Source of the DNA: an uncultured Spirochaetales bacterium
GTDB taxonomy: Bacteria > Spirochaetota > Spirochaetia > Treponematales > Treponemataceae
Length of the DNA stretch: 9,758 nt
Assembly: GCA_946061495.1 (NCBI GenBank)
Contig: CAMGSV010000086.1
Location: 1-9,758, forward strand
Direction: 5' to 3'
Numbering within the stretch: position 1 is the stretch's first letter; each line of letters opens with the position of its first letter. This document shows positions 1-6,212 of the stretch, piece by piece. The position numbers were made by a program, and so were the translations under genes. The notes under the pieces were generated by a model. It did no database searches, was not told where the DNA came from, and saw nothing but the letters and a program-made list of their open reading frames with translations.

Positions 1-388
1 CCCACGCGCCGCTGCCGCGCAGTCCGACGCCCCGGGCAAAGAAAAGATAGCTGCCCGCCAGCGCCGCCAGCAGCACCGCCTGGGCCAGTACCCGGGCCAG
101 ATGCCAGTTGCCCGGGAAAATCATCAGCCCCACCTTGAACAGCAGCTGTTCACAGAACACCCGCAGCTCGGTGGAATAATACCAGTTGGTGGAAAGGATT
201 CCGCCCTCCCGGTTGAGCTGGCTGGCCAGGACCATCTCGGAGGCCATGTCGCTGTCCAGACAGGTCCTGCCCCAGAGGGCCGTAAAGGCCACCGCCCCCG
301 CCCATGCCGCCACCAGCCAGATCCAGGGCAGCGCCTCCCACAGCCGTGGCGTTTTCCGATCTTTCATGAATCTGCCTTTCAGCTCCAT
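1..388 (-). other. GT-C-like membrane domain, possible independent start at 367 or 388
   Basis: This is the membrane-protein part of the fused frame. Two in-frame ATGs could start a separate protein: 367 (MKDRK) with AAAGG 7 nt upstream, and 388 (MELKG) with GGAAAG 7 nt upstream. Both spacings suit ribosome binding. The protein may therefore be made by internal initiation even though the upstream lipoprotein frame reads into it without a stop. Further in-frame ATGs exist at 430 and 478 but lack comparable Shine-Dalgarno sequences. Confidence 0.5.
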
Positions 389-1180
389 GGCTGGACTTTC
401 CGATAGATGCAGGTTAATGGCAGGGGTCATTGTGCCGTCAGCAGTCTGAGACAAGGTGGCAGCCTGAAAATCTGCCATGCCCTCGGAAAAATCTACATCA
501 TCCAGGGGAGCGGTGCGATTCCACAGACCACCACCTGAGCTGAAATGATAAGACGTACCCCCCTGAAAGCCAATCTTAATGGGTTCCAGTCCCGCAGCGG
601 AAATAGCTACCGGTGTGTTGGAGTACACCAGGACACCCCGCAGCTGCTCCAGTTTTTGGGCGGGAACCACCATGGAAAGGGTGAAGCTTTCCTGGGCAGG
701 AATCACTCCATCTACCACGGTTGTGACACAACGGGCCAAGGGACGGTCTGCCAGCTGCTTTTTCAGCTTTCCAGAGGAATCAAAGTCATCCTGATACAAA
801 AAACCAAAGGCCACCTGTCCTTGGACAGCTTGTCCTTGGGCAGCTTGTCCTGGGACAGCCTGTCCTGGGACAGCCTGTCCTGAGTTCTTTTTGGTGGTTG
901 CGTTTTGGGTAGCGTCCCCCGCAATGTGTATCCAGCAGGAAAGACCGCCCCACTGACTCTTACGCTGGCCAAACAGGGGAAGCTGCTGCTGGTCAATGGC
1001 AAGGTAGGCATAGGCCGACTTCTCAGGCTTAGCAATGAGCCCCTTCTTTCCATTGGCATTCAAGGCCACCATGGGAAGGGCATTGGTGCCATCCTGAAAG
1101 AGGACCACACGCTCGCTGGAACAGGAGGCAAAAACCCCGACAAACAAAAGAACGAATAAACAAATTGGATTTTTCTTCAT
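1..1180 (-). CDS. Lipoprotein-like domain fused in frame to a GT-C-type membrane protein (3' partial)
   Basis: The frame is open from the ATG at 1180 (or the adjacent ATG at 1183) to the window edge, about 393 codons, with no stop. Residues 1-20 are a lipoprotein signal with lipobox FASC (Cys20). Residues 21 to about 255 look like a secreted beta-rich domain, interrupted by GQAVP-type pentapeptide repeats at about 101-121. From Met272 (first base 367) the sequence becomes a polytopic membrane protein: a first TM segment (LPWIWLVAAWAGAVAF), then a loop with DSDMASEM, then STNWYYSTELRV and further hydrophobic helices. An acidic D-x-D motif in the first external loop and an STELRV stretch resemble uncharacterised GT-C/ArnT-like glycosyltransferase membrane proteins of Firmicutes and spirochaetes (from memory). 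Function of the lipoprotein half is unknown. No Shine-Dalgarno precedes 1180/1183; a TATAAT lies just upstream. It may be two genes with a lost stop; the C-terminus lies outside the window. Confidence 0.75.
   Translation of the reverse strand, partial: MKKNPICLFVLLFVGVFASCSSERVVLFQDGTNALPMVALNANGKKGLIAKPEKSAYAYLAIDQQQLPLFGQRKSQWGGLSCWIHIAGDATQNATTKKNSGQAVPGQAVPGQAAQGQAVQGQVAFGFLYQDDFDSSGKLKKQLADRPLARCVTTVVDGVIPAQESFTLSMVVPAQKLEQLRGVLVYSNTPVAISAAGLEPIKIGFQGGTSYHFSSGGGLWNRTAPLDDVDFSEGMADFQAATLSQTADGTMTPAINLHLSESPAMELKGRFMKDRKTPRLWEALPWIWLVAAWAGAVAFTALWGRTCLDSDMASEMVLASQLNREGGILSTNWYYSTELRVFCEQLLFKVGLMIFPGNWHLARVLAQAVLLAALAGSYLFFARGVGLRGSGAW
816..880. repeat. In-frame 15-bp tandem repeat (four units plus 5 bp), each unit a dyad
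   Basis: On the plus strand the unit TGTCCTGGGACAGCC occurs at 846-860 and again at 861-875. Variant copies lie at 816-830 and 831-845, and a final TGTCC at 876-880. The unit is a multiple of three, so on the minus strand it encodes GQAVP, GQAVP, GQAAQ, GQAVQ in the lipoprotein domain. Each unit contains the inverted pair TGTCC/GGACA, so single strands can form small hairpins. The two identical copies suggest recent duplication by slippage. The peptide is a flexible linker-like insertion. Confidence 0.9.
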
Positions 1181-1188
1181 CATACGTC

Positions 1189-1194
1189 ATTATA
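1189..1194 (-). promoter_or_regulatory. -10 element (TATAAT) for the lipoprotein fusion gene
   Basis: A perfect TATAAT on the minus strand ends 5 nt before the ATG at 1183 and 8 nt before the ATG at 1180. No good -35 hexamer is seen at 16-18 bp (the position reads CGTTTT). With normal spacing the transcript would begin at or beside the start codon, so the mRNA is probably leaderless. Confidence 0.55.
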
Positions 1195-1218
1195 CTACCT
1201 TTTTTTCCATAAAAACGC

Positions 1219-1224
1219 TATAGT
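1219..1224 (+). promoter_or_regulatory. -10 element (TATAGT) for the 1231 gene
   Basis: TATAGT lies 6 nt before the ATG at 1231, where transcription would be expected to start. There is no purine-rich ribosome binding site in the preceding 20 bases, and no convincing -35. It faces the minus-strand TATAAT at 1189-1194, so two start signals are packed into 47 bp. Confidence 0.45.
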
Positions 1225-1230
1225 TTGCCT

Positions 1231-1869
1231 ATGCCTGAAGATACATTTTCTGCCATCCTGCTGCAGCCTCACGACACGCCCCTGAGCCAATTGCGAGCCC
1301 AGCATCGAAGGATACTGGGAAAACTGGCCGAATCCTGCCACGCCATGCTTCCGGAGCATCAGGTCTATCCCCTAGCACCCAGCCACTGTTTGGTGCAGTC
1401 GCCACTGGAAATCCAGCAGCTGAAAAAGAGCCTCAGAGGCTGCACCATCATGCCACCAGTTTTTTCCCATGGATTCCTCCTGCGACCAGTCCAGCTGGTG
1501 GGTGCGGAGTTTGAGCCACTATCCGTGCACTCACTCCTCCCCGCTTTTCACCAAGGAGTGAAATGTCAGGAACATTGTGCCACAGGAGCATTGCCCGGCG
1601 GCTTTGTCTTTGGCTGCATCAAGAATCGGCAGGAAGGAAGGATACGTGCAGAAGACAACAGAGCAGCAATTCATCATATACATGAAATAATCAACAGCTT
1701 TGCCATACAACCGCTAAAACTCAGGGTGTTTCGGCTTCATTCGGCAGAATACCGCTGGTGTGACTGGCCGAGCCACCACCAGCCCAGTCAGGAGGAGGCC
1801 CCGGAGCACGTGGGGACACGTGCCTTGACCTGGACCTTGGGCTCCCCCCAGTGGGTAAAAATCAAATGA
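1231..1869 (+). CDS. Hypothetical His-rich protein, unrecognised
   Basis: A 212-residue protein from ATG 1231; an in-frame TTG at 1225 (MPMPED) is a less likely start because it abuts the -10 hexamer. I do not recognise the family. There is no signal peptide or membrane segment, so it should be cytosolic. It holds about 16 His and 7 Cys, including SHCLV, KCQEHC, IHHIHE and PSHHQ. These could bind metal, but no regular CxxC or HxxxH site is evident. The body looks folded (alternating hydrophobic segments such as VFGCI and LRVFRL) with a more polar C-terminal part around 183-200. Codon choice is a little less GC-biased than pta. A divergent 2H-phosphoesterase-like fold crossed my mind, but the required pair of HxT/S motifs is not seen. 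It is convergent with the 1894-2319 gene, 24 bp away, with no obvious terminator between them. Confidence 0.65.
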   Translation: MPEDTFSAILLQPHDTPLSQLRAQHRRILGKLAESCHAMLPEHQVYPLAPSHCLVQSPLEIQQLKKSLRGCTIMPPVFSHGFLLRPVQLVGAEFEPLSVHSLLPAFHQGVKCQEHCATGALPGGFVFGCIKNRQEGRIRAEDNRAAIHHIHEIINSFAIQPLKLRVFRLHSAEYRWCDWPSHHQPSQEEAPEHVGTRALTWTLGSPQWVKIK

Positions 1870-1893
1870 TTGCAGAGAACGGAACCTGCAGCA

Positions 1894-2319
1894 TCACTCG
1901 CTTTTCGTGAATTCTGCGTCGGTGGCCGCTTCCGTTTCAGGAGAATCCTTCTCCCCCTCTGTTCCAGTCCCCTCCGTGGCGGCAAAATTGTTGGAGTCAG
2001 CTTTGTCACCTCCAGACTTGAGGCTGTCCTCCCGCTGGGCAATCTCCTTATCCAGCCGCTGGATTTCCGCAATGATTCCGGCAATGCGGCTGTCCTGAGC
2101 CGAAAGACTGCCGGAAGGATTGTCCTCAAAGAACTGGCACACCGCCTGTCCAAGGGCACGGTACTCCTTGTTCTGGCGAGACACCAGCTGGTGGGTCTCA
2201 ATCTTGGTGACGCCCTTGTCACTGAGATCCTGCACGACATCACCAGCCTTGGTGAGAGCCTCCTTGGAAACCTCCACTCCCTTGTCCAGGTATTCCTTCA
2301 TCTTGTCAATAAAAGCCAT
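1894..2319 (-). CDS. Small coiled-coil hypothetical protein
   Basis: A 141-residue protein starting MAFIDKMKEYLDKG at 2319, where AAGGAG sits 5 nt upstream (2325-2330). The frame extends to 2364, but the longer start has no such site. Residues 1-45 are amphipathic helix rich in Lys, Glu and Val. A middle region follows with a FFEDNP stretch. Residues of about 85-105 (IAEIQRLDKEIAQRED) form a short coiled coil, and the last 35 residues are a disordered acidic Thr/Glu/Ala tail. No signal peptide or transmembrane segment is seen. Small proteins of this layout (helical N-terminus, KAGD-type turn, coiled coil) occur in treponemes, by recollection, without known function. It is transcribed alone from its own promoter, downstream of and on the same strand as the bactofilin block. 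Confidence 0.8.
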   Translation of the reverse strand: MAFIDKMKEYLDKGVEVSKEALTKAGDVVQDLSDKGVTKIETHQLVSRQNKEYRALGQAVCQFFEDNPSGSLSAQDSRIAGIIAEIQRLDKEIAQREDSLKSGGDKADSNNFAATEGTGTEGEKDSPETEAATDAEFTKSE

Positions 2320-2344
2320 ATACGCTCCTTCAAACAGTAATCTC

Positions 2345-2356
2345 CACCCGAAGGTG
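2345..2356 (-). promoter_or_regulatory. UUCG tetraloop hairpin in the leader of the 1894-2319 gene
   Basis: The minus strand reads CACC-TTCG-GGTG, a 4-bp stem capped by the very stable UUCG loop. It lies in the predicted 5' leader of about 68 nt, roughly 15 nt upstream of the AAGGAG. It is short and could be chance, or could stabilise the mRNA end. Confidence 0.4.
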
Positions 2357-2393
2357 TCCGCCAAAAGTCGTCTCTATATAATAAAACAAATTC

Positions 2394-2422
2394 ATTGTAC
2401 CAAAGGCAAGTCCATTTGTCAC
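2394..2422 (-). promoter_or_regulatory. Sigma-70-like promoter for the 1894-2319 gene
   Basis: On the minus strand GTGACA (2417-2422) and TACAAT (2394-2399) are separated by exactly 17 bp, each one mismatch from consensus. Predicted transcription start is near 2387, giving a leader of about 68 nt before a strong Shine-Dalgarno. It sits in the 122-bp gap after the outer-membrane protein gene, so this gene is not dependent on the operon. Confidence 0.7.
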
Positions 2423-2441
2423 GGAAGAATTCCACAGCACG

Positions 2442-3578
2442 TCAAAATTCCAGTGAGATTCCCAGGTGGAAGATGGACAGAGGATTGTCCCCCACATATC
2501 TCCCGCTCTCTATGGTCTGCCAGGCTGCACCCAAAGAAAAGAATCCTAAGTCAACCTCACCTCCCACCGCAGGATACCCACTGGAAAGGCCACCCCAAAA
2601 CCGAATGAAGTCCGCCACTGCAAGCTCCAGTCCAAAGGCCAGGGACTTGAAGAAGGTCTGGGAGCCAGACAGCAGCCGGTTCAAGGACTTGGTCTCCGCC
2701 GACACCACCACGTCCAGGGGCAGTCGCCCTATCTGCATTGGCAGAAACAGTCCCACTCCAAGGTTGAAGGACAGCTCCCTGGGCAGCGGTTCTATGGATT
2801 GTCCCGGCACAAAGTAATCTCCGAAAAGGTTTTTCAATGTGGCGGCCAATCGCAGCTGGCTGCCGTCATACAGCAGGTCGTGCCCCACCATCAGCATGCC
2901 AAGGTCGGCGGGAATGCTCAGGTAGGGGGTGGTAAGTATGGTATCCAGTAAATCATCCACATCAGTCCTGCCCGCCACAATGGCATCCACGTCACTGCCG
3001 TCAAGCATCTTGTAGAGGGCCACGCTGGGTCTCAGTCCAGCCCCCACAGAAACATCCACCAGCCTGCCTTCCACCACCCGCAGACTATAGGCCAACGGGA
3101 TGGACAGATTTCCCATGACATACCCCTCCGCCCCCAACGGAAAGGGTTTCCCCTGCAGGAATGCAGAGGTGGTGAACAAAAGCCCCACCCCCCAGGAACG
3201 CCCCAGGTATCCCATGGACACGTAGGGGGTTGCCCCGATTCCACTGGAGGTAATCAGGCCCTTGGCGTTCAGGAGTATCTGCCCCAGCTGGTTTTCCACA
3301 TCCCACACATCCTTCAATATGGGAAAAAGATACTGGGGCTTGAAGTAGAGCTGCACCGGAATACTCAGGATGAATTTGTCCCGATGGCGAGGAAGTGGCA
3401 CCGTAAAGGCAGCAGAATTGTGCAGCAGCATATCAAGTCCCTCTGGCACGGCAGTGATGGCACCACCCATGCCTGTGTACCGCAGGGAGGATGGCTCTGC
3501 AAAGCTCAAGATGGCCTCATTCCCCCACAATGAGCTGGAGGCAACAAACAGCATCAGAATCACCACAGGAAATCTCAT
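2442..3578 (-). CDS. Outer-membrane beta-barrel protein (PorV/FadL/UPF0164-like)
   Basis: A 378-residue exported protein. The start at 3578 (MRFPVVILML) follows the upstream stop codon by one base, with GGGGAG about 6 nt before it. The longer frame to 3659 lies inside the upstream gene and lacks a signal peptide. Residues 1-20 are a classical signal sequence ending near LWGNEA. The mature N-terminus has SFAEPSSLRYTGMGGAITAV, which matches the 'A-R-x-x-G-M-G-G-A' entry of PorV/FadL-type barrels, then a HNSAAF segment in the place of the usual NPA. The rest alternates polar and hydrophobic residues and ends in LGISLEF, with the terminal Phe typical of outer-membrane proteins. Treponemes carry several such UPF0164/FadL-like barrels. 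The substrate is unknown; transport of a hydrophobic compound or a secretion accessory role are both open. It is probably translationally coupled to the lipoprotein gene. Confidence 0.8.
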   Translation of the reverse strand: MRFPVVILMLFVASSSLWGNEAILSFAEPSSLRYTGMGGAITAVPEGLDMLLHNSAAFTVPLPRHRDKFILSIPVQLYFKPQYLFPILKDVWDVENQLGQILLNAKGLITSSGIGATPYVSMGYLGRSWGVGLLFTTSAFLQGKPFPLGAEGYVMGNLSIPLAYSLRVVEGRLVDVSVGAGLRPSVALYKMLDGSDVDAIVAGRTDVDDLLDTILTTPYLSIPADLGMLMVGHDLLYDGSQLRLAATLKNLFGDYFVPGQSIEPLPRELSFNLGVGLFLPMQIGRLPLDVVVSAETKSLNRLLSGSQTFFKSLAFGLELAVADFIRFWGGLSSGYPAVGGEVDLGFFSLGAAWQTIESGRYVGDNPLSIFHLGISLEF

Positions 3579-3579
3579 C

Positions 3580-4551
3580 TTACTCTCCCCATGAGCGGAT
3601 GGTTCGAGCGGTGGTCTGGGACAGCAGGCTGTATCCCGCATTAGCAGCCATGGCCTCAAAGATGTCTGCCACCAGCTCCAGCTCCAGCTTGTAGGTTTCT
3701 ATGAGGTTCTCCAGCGGAACTGCCAGTTCCTGGGCTATCTTTTTCAACAGTGCTACCAGCAATTCCTTGTCCATCGTGCCGCCAGCCACCAGCTGACCGT
3801 AGGCATCACTGAGCTTTTCCGCCACCTCCCTGTAGTCCAAATACAGTTGCCTGGCTGCTTTTTGGGTGCCTTGTATCAGTCCCCCGAGAATGCCTGCCAG
3901 CACATAGGTCTGAAGGTCGCCACCGGAATAGACCCCGTAGCGGGCACTGGCCACGGCATCCTGATAGTAAATGCTGATACGGTAAAGGTCGTAGAAAGCG
4001 GTGGCCAGCTCCACCAAGGCACCTTCCACACCACGCGGCAAGAAGGCTCGTATTGCATCGGTGTACACTACATACAGCTCATCCATGGTGATGCCGGAAA
4101 GGGACAGGGCGGAGAGAGCCGGGTCAGTCAGGTTATAAATCATGTCGTACACAATGGAATTGGTATGGATGAGCAGCTCCACGGCTGCATTTGCGGAGCG
4201 CGGCAGGGCGAGAGAAAGCTCCCCCTCCTCCAAGCCAGCCTTCTCCCGTTGAATCATGGCGTTCAAGGTGGAAAGAATCCGCTCCCGCTGGGAAAGGGTT
4301 AAAGCACGGTAAAATGCCTCTGAGTTTTCGTTCAACTCCAGGGTATTCAGCAGCTTCTCGCCGGTATACCGAGAGATTTTTTCGGTGTCGGGAACATCGA
4401 GGCCAGTGAAGATGCTCCTGTTGGAGCAGCCTGACAGGCAAAGCAGCGTCAGCAGCGGAACAATGGCCACGAAGGAAAGAAGAAGCCACCCCTTCGGCAG
4501 GTGAAACGAAAGGGCGGAACGGAATCTAGCGGTGACCCTCCAGCAGTTCAT
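3580..4551 (-). CDS. Helical lipoprotein of unknown function
   Basis: A 323-residue protein from ATG 4551 (MNCWRV), preceded by GGGGAGG with 9 nt spacing; this start overlaps the mtaB 3' end by 26 bp. After a basic n-region, a hydrophobic stretch (about 22-38) ends in the lipobox LSGC, lipidated Cys42. The mature part is mostly alpha-helical: SLALPRSANAAVELL, a Tyr-rich middle (YDLYRISIYYQDAV), a Gly-rich turn (LAGILGGLIQG), and a long C-terminal helix (LENLIETYKLELELVADIFE). No enzymatic motif is visible and I do not recognise the family. One base separates its stop from the beta-barrel gene, so the two proteins are likely made together. A lipoprotein partner, chaperone or plug of the barrel is an inference from context only. 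Confidence 0.8.
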   Translation of the reverse strand: MNCWRVTARFRSALSFHLPKGWLLLSFVAIVPLLTLLCLSGCSNRSIFTGLDVPDTEKISRYTGEKLLNTLELNENSEAFYRALTLSQRERILSTLNAMIQREKAGLEEGELSLALPRSANAAVELLIHTNSIVYDMIYNLTDPALSALSLSGITMDELYVVYTDAIRAFLPRGVEGALVELATAFYDLYRISIYYQDAVASARYGVYSGGDLQTYVLAGILGGLIQGTQKAARQLYLDYREVAEKLSDAYGQLVAGGTMDKELLVALLKKIAQELAVPLENLIETYKLELELVADIFEAMAANAGYSLLSQTTARTIRSWGE

Positions 4552-6169
4552 TGTGTACAGCCTCCCCGGAGGCCTCGCACTCATCACCGGCACGAATCCG
4601 GTCCAGCAGCGGATCTCCGATTCTCACCTTGATGGAGGCTCCCTGGGGATAGATTCCCGGCAGCTCCACATGGATGAAGTTTTCTGTGACGGCGTGGGTC
4701 AGCTGCTTCTGGGAGCCGTCACCATCATGACTGGTTCTCCTGTCCTGACGGTTGCGCTCGGTGATGGCAGAAACAATCTGTCCCTTCCACAATGAAATAT
4801 AGGTGCATTTCGATTCGATTGCAAATGAGGTGAGCCACTGAACTCGCTTCCCTGCCACAGACTGGGGAACCTGCCCCTTCATGGTGGCGGCTGGTGTTCC
4901 CGGCCGTGGGGAGAAGGGAAAGGCATGGATCCAGGCAAAATTGCAGGTCTGGCACAGCTCCTTGGTGAGCCCAAAATCCTCCTCCGTCTCACCGGGAAAG
5001 CCCGCAATGATGTCGCAGGCGATGAAGGGCCTGTCCTTGGCTTGACGCAACAGCTCCACCGCCCGGTACACCTGCTGGGAACGGTAGGGCCGCCGCATCA
5101 GCTGCAGGATCTTGTCGCTGCCGGACTGGACGGACAGGTGGAAATAAGGCTGGATGCGGTGGTGGGCGATGACGGCACACAGCTGTTGGTCCACACTTTC
5201 TGGATAAAGGCTGGAAATCCTGATGCGGATGCTGCTGGTCTTGTCGAGAATCTGGGCCAGCAAGCCTGCCAGATTCAAGTGGGAATCCCCCCAGCCACCA
5301 CGGTACTGGGACAGGTTCACGCCTGTCAGCACCACCTCCTGCTGGCCCGCAGCCTCCAGTTGGCGCACCCGCTCCACCACGGCGTCAACCTCCAGGGAGA
5401 CGGCCCGCCCCCGTGCCATATGAATCCTGCAGTAGGTGCACTGGCAGTTGCAGCCGTCCTGAATCTTGATGGAGGAGCGGGAATGGGCAAAGAAGGTGTC
5501 GGTGGAAAGGCGGAACACGGGACTTGGGGTGAAGGTGCCGCCATCCAATGACCGTACCGCCAAACTTCCCAGCTCCTTTTTTGCCGAAAGCCTGCCCACA
5601 TTAGTTCCTGTACCAACACGTCCAGCGGCAGTGTGGTTGTGTCCGCCAGCAGAATGGTCGTGGTCTGTACCGTCAGCCCGGCTTTTGATGTTGTCCGGGG
5701 CGGGCTTTTGGGCGGAAAGCCGTTCCACCAGCTCCGTCATAAAACTGCTGAGCGCAAGACCGTCATCTGTCTCCCGCCAGCCCCGCTCCGCCACATAACG
5801 GGCCAGCTCCTGGGGAATGTCCGCCAGCAGGTCCTTGCGGGAACCAGGCAGGACGCAGACACGAGAATCCAAGGCACGAATGGCCTCCACCTCCAGCTCA
5901 GCATAGCAGCCGGTCACCAGCACACAGGAGGCCGGCAATTTCCGCAGCAACAGACGAATGAGACGGCGGGCCTTCTGCTCCGCCTTTCCGGTGACAGTAC
6001 AGGTGTTCACCACGGAAATCACCGTGTTTTCAGGGGCTGGAGCGGTCGCAGTGAGGGACTCCATGTCCACCGTAAAGCCAGAGTCGGCAAAAAAACGGGC
6101 GGCTGACTCAGACTCAATCTGATTCAGCCGGCATCCAAGGGTTTCAAAATGAACGGTACATTGTGGCAA
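4526..6169 (-). CDS. mtaB: MtaB-like tRNA methylthiotransferase (radical SAM)
   Basis: MtaB enzymes convert t6A37 of ANN-decoding tRNAs to ms2t6A. Numbering from the TTG at 6169 gives 547 residues. The N-terminal methylthiotransferase domain has its three cluster cysteines: LGC13, VNTC57 and TGC88. The radical-SAM motif is C240-x3-C244-x2-C247 (DGCNCQCTYC, with an additional Cys242). It continues with LTGVNLSQY, IRISSLYPES, HLSVQSGSD, IIAGFPGETEEDF and FPFSPRPGTPA, all typical of MtaB. A C-terminal TRAM-like part contains VELPGIYPQGASIKVRIG. Residues of about 150-235 form an insertion with a His-rich DHDHSAGGHNH. The start is uncertain. ATG 6268 would overlap the TPR gene by 56 bp without a Shine-Dalgarno. 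GTG 6184 lacks one too. TTG 6169 has GAGGTG 7 nt upstream and puts LGC close to the N-terminus as usual. It sits between the TPR and lipoprotein genes in one operon. Confidence 0.88.
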   Translation of the reverse strand: MPQCTVHFETLGCRLNQIESESAARFFADSGFTVDMESLTATAPAPENTVISVVNTCTVTGKAEQKARRLIRLLLRKLPASCVLVTGCYAELEVEAIRALDSRVCVLPGSRKDLLADIPQELARYVAERGWRETDDGLALSSFMTELVERLSAQKPAPDNIKSRADGTDHDHSAGGHNHTAAGRVGTGTNVGRLSAKKELGSLAVRSLDGGTFTPSPVFRLSTDTFFAHSRSSIKIQDGCNCQCTYCRIHMARGRAVSLEVDAVVERVRQLEAAGQQEVVLTGVNLSQYRGGWGDSHLNLAGLLAQILDKTSSIRIRISSLYPESVDQQLCAVIAHHRIQPYFHLSVQSGSDKILQLMRRPYRSQQVYRAVELLRQAKDRPFIACDIIAGFPGETEEDFGLTKELCQTCNFAWIHAFPFSPRPGTPAATMKGQVPQSVAGKRVQWLTSFAIESKCTYISLWKGQIVSAITERNRQDRRTSHDGDGSQKQLTHAVTENFIHVELPGIYPQGASIKVRIGDPLLDRIRAGDECEASGEAVHNELLEGHR

Positions 6170-6212
6170 GGGGCCGCACCTCACGGTTGATGAAAACTGA
6201 ATTGCTGTTCCA

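Noticed and set aside
816..880. Tandem repeat as a possible CRISPR-like array or protein-binding array
   Set aside because: The units are directly adjacent with no spacers, keep the reading frame and encode a regular pentapeptide, so a coding tandem repeat explains them.
101..1159. Several plus-strand frames of 84-112 codons in the first kilobase
   Set aside because: The minus strand has one continuous frame with a lipoprotein signal and membrane helices across the same DNA. The plus-strand frames have no recognisable content.
1870..1893. Possible terminator between the convergent genes ending at 1869 and 1894
   Set aside because: Only a 5-bp TGCAG/CTGCA pair is present, with no T tract on either side. 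This is too weak to call.
1788..2243. Minus-strand 151-codon frame overlapping the small coiled-coil gene
   Set aside because: It is Arg/Ser-rich and lies in a different frame of the same strand as the coiled-coil gene at 1894-2319, which has the good Shine-Dalgarno and sensible composition.
4925..6106. Plus-strand frames of 110-208 codons opposite mtaB
   Set aside because: They are mirror images of the conserved, motif-rich mtaB reading frame and show no family features of their own.
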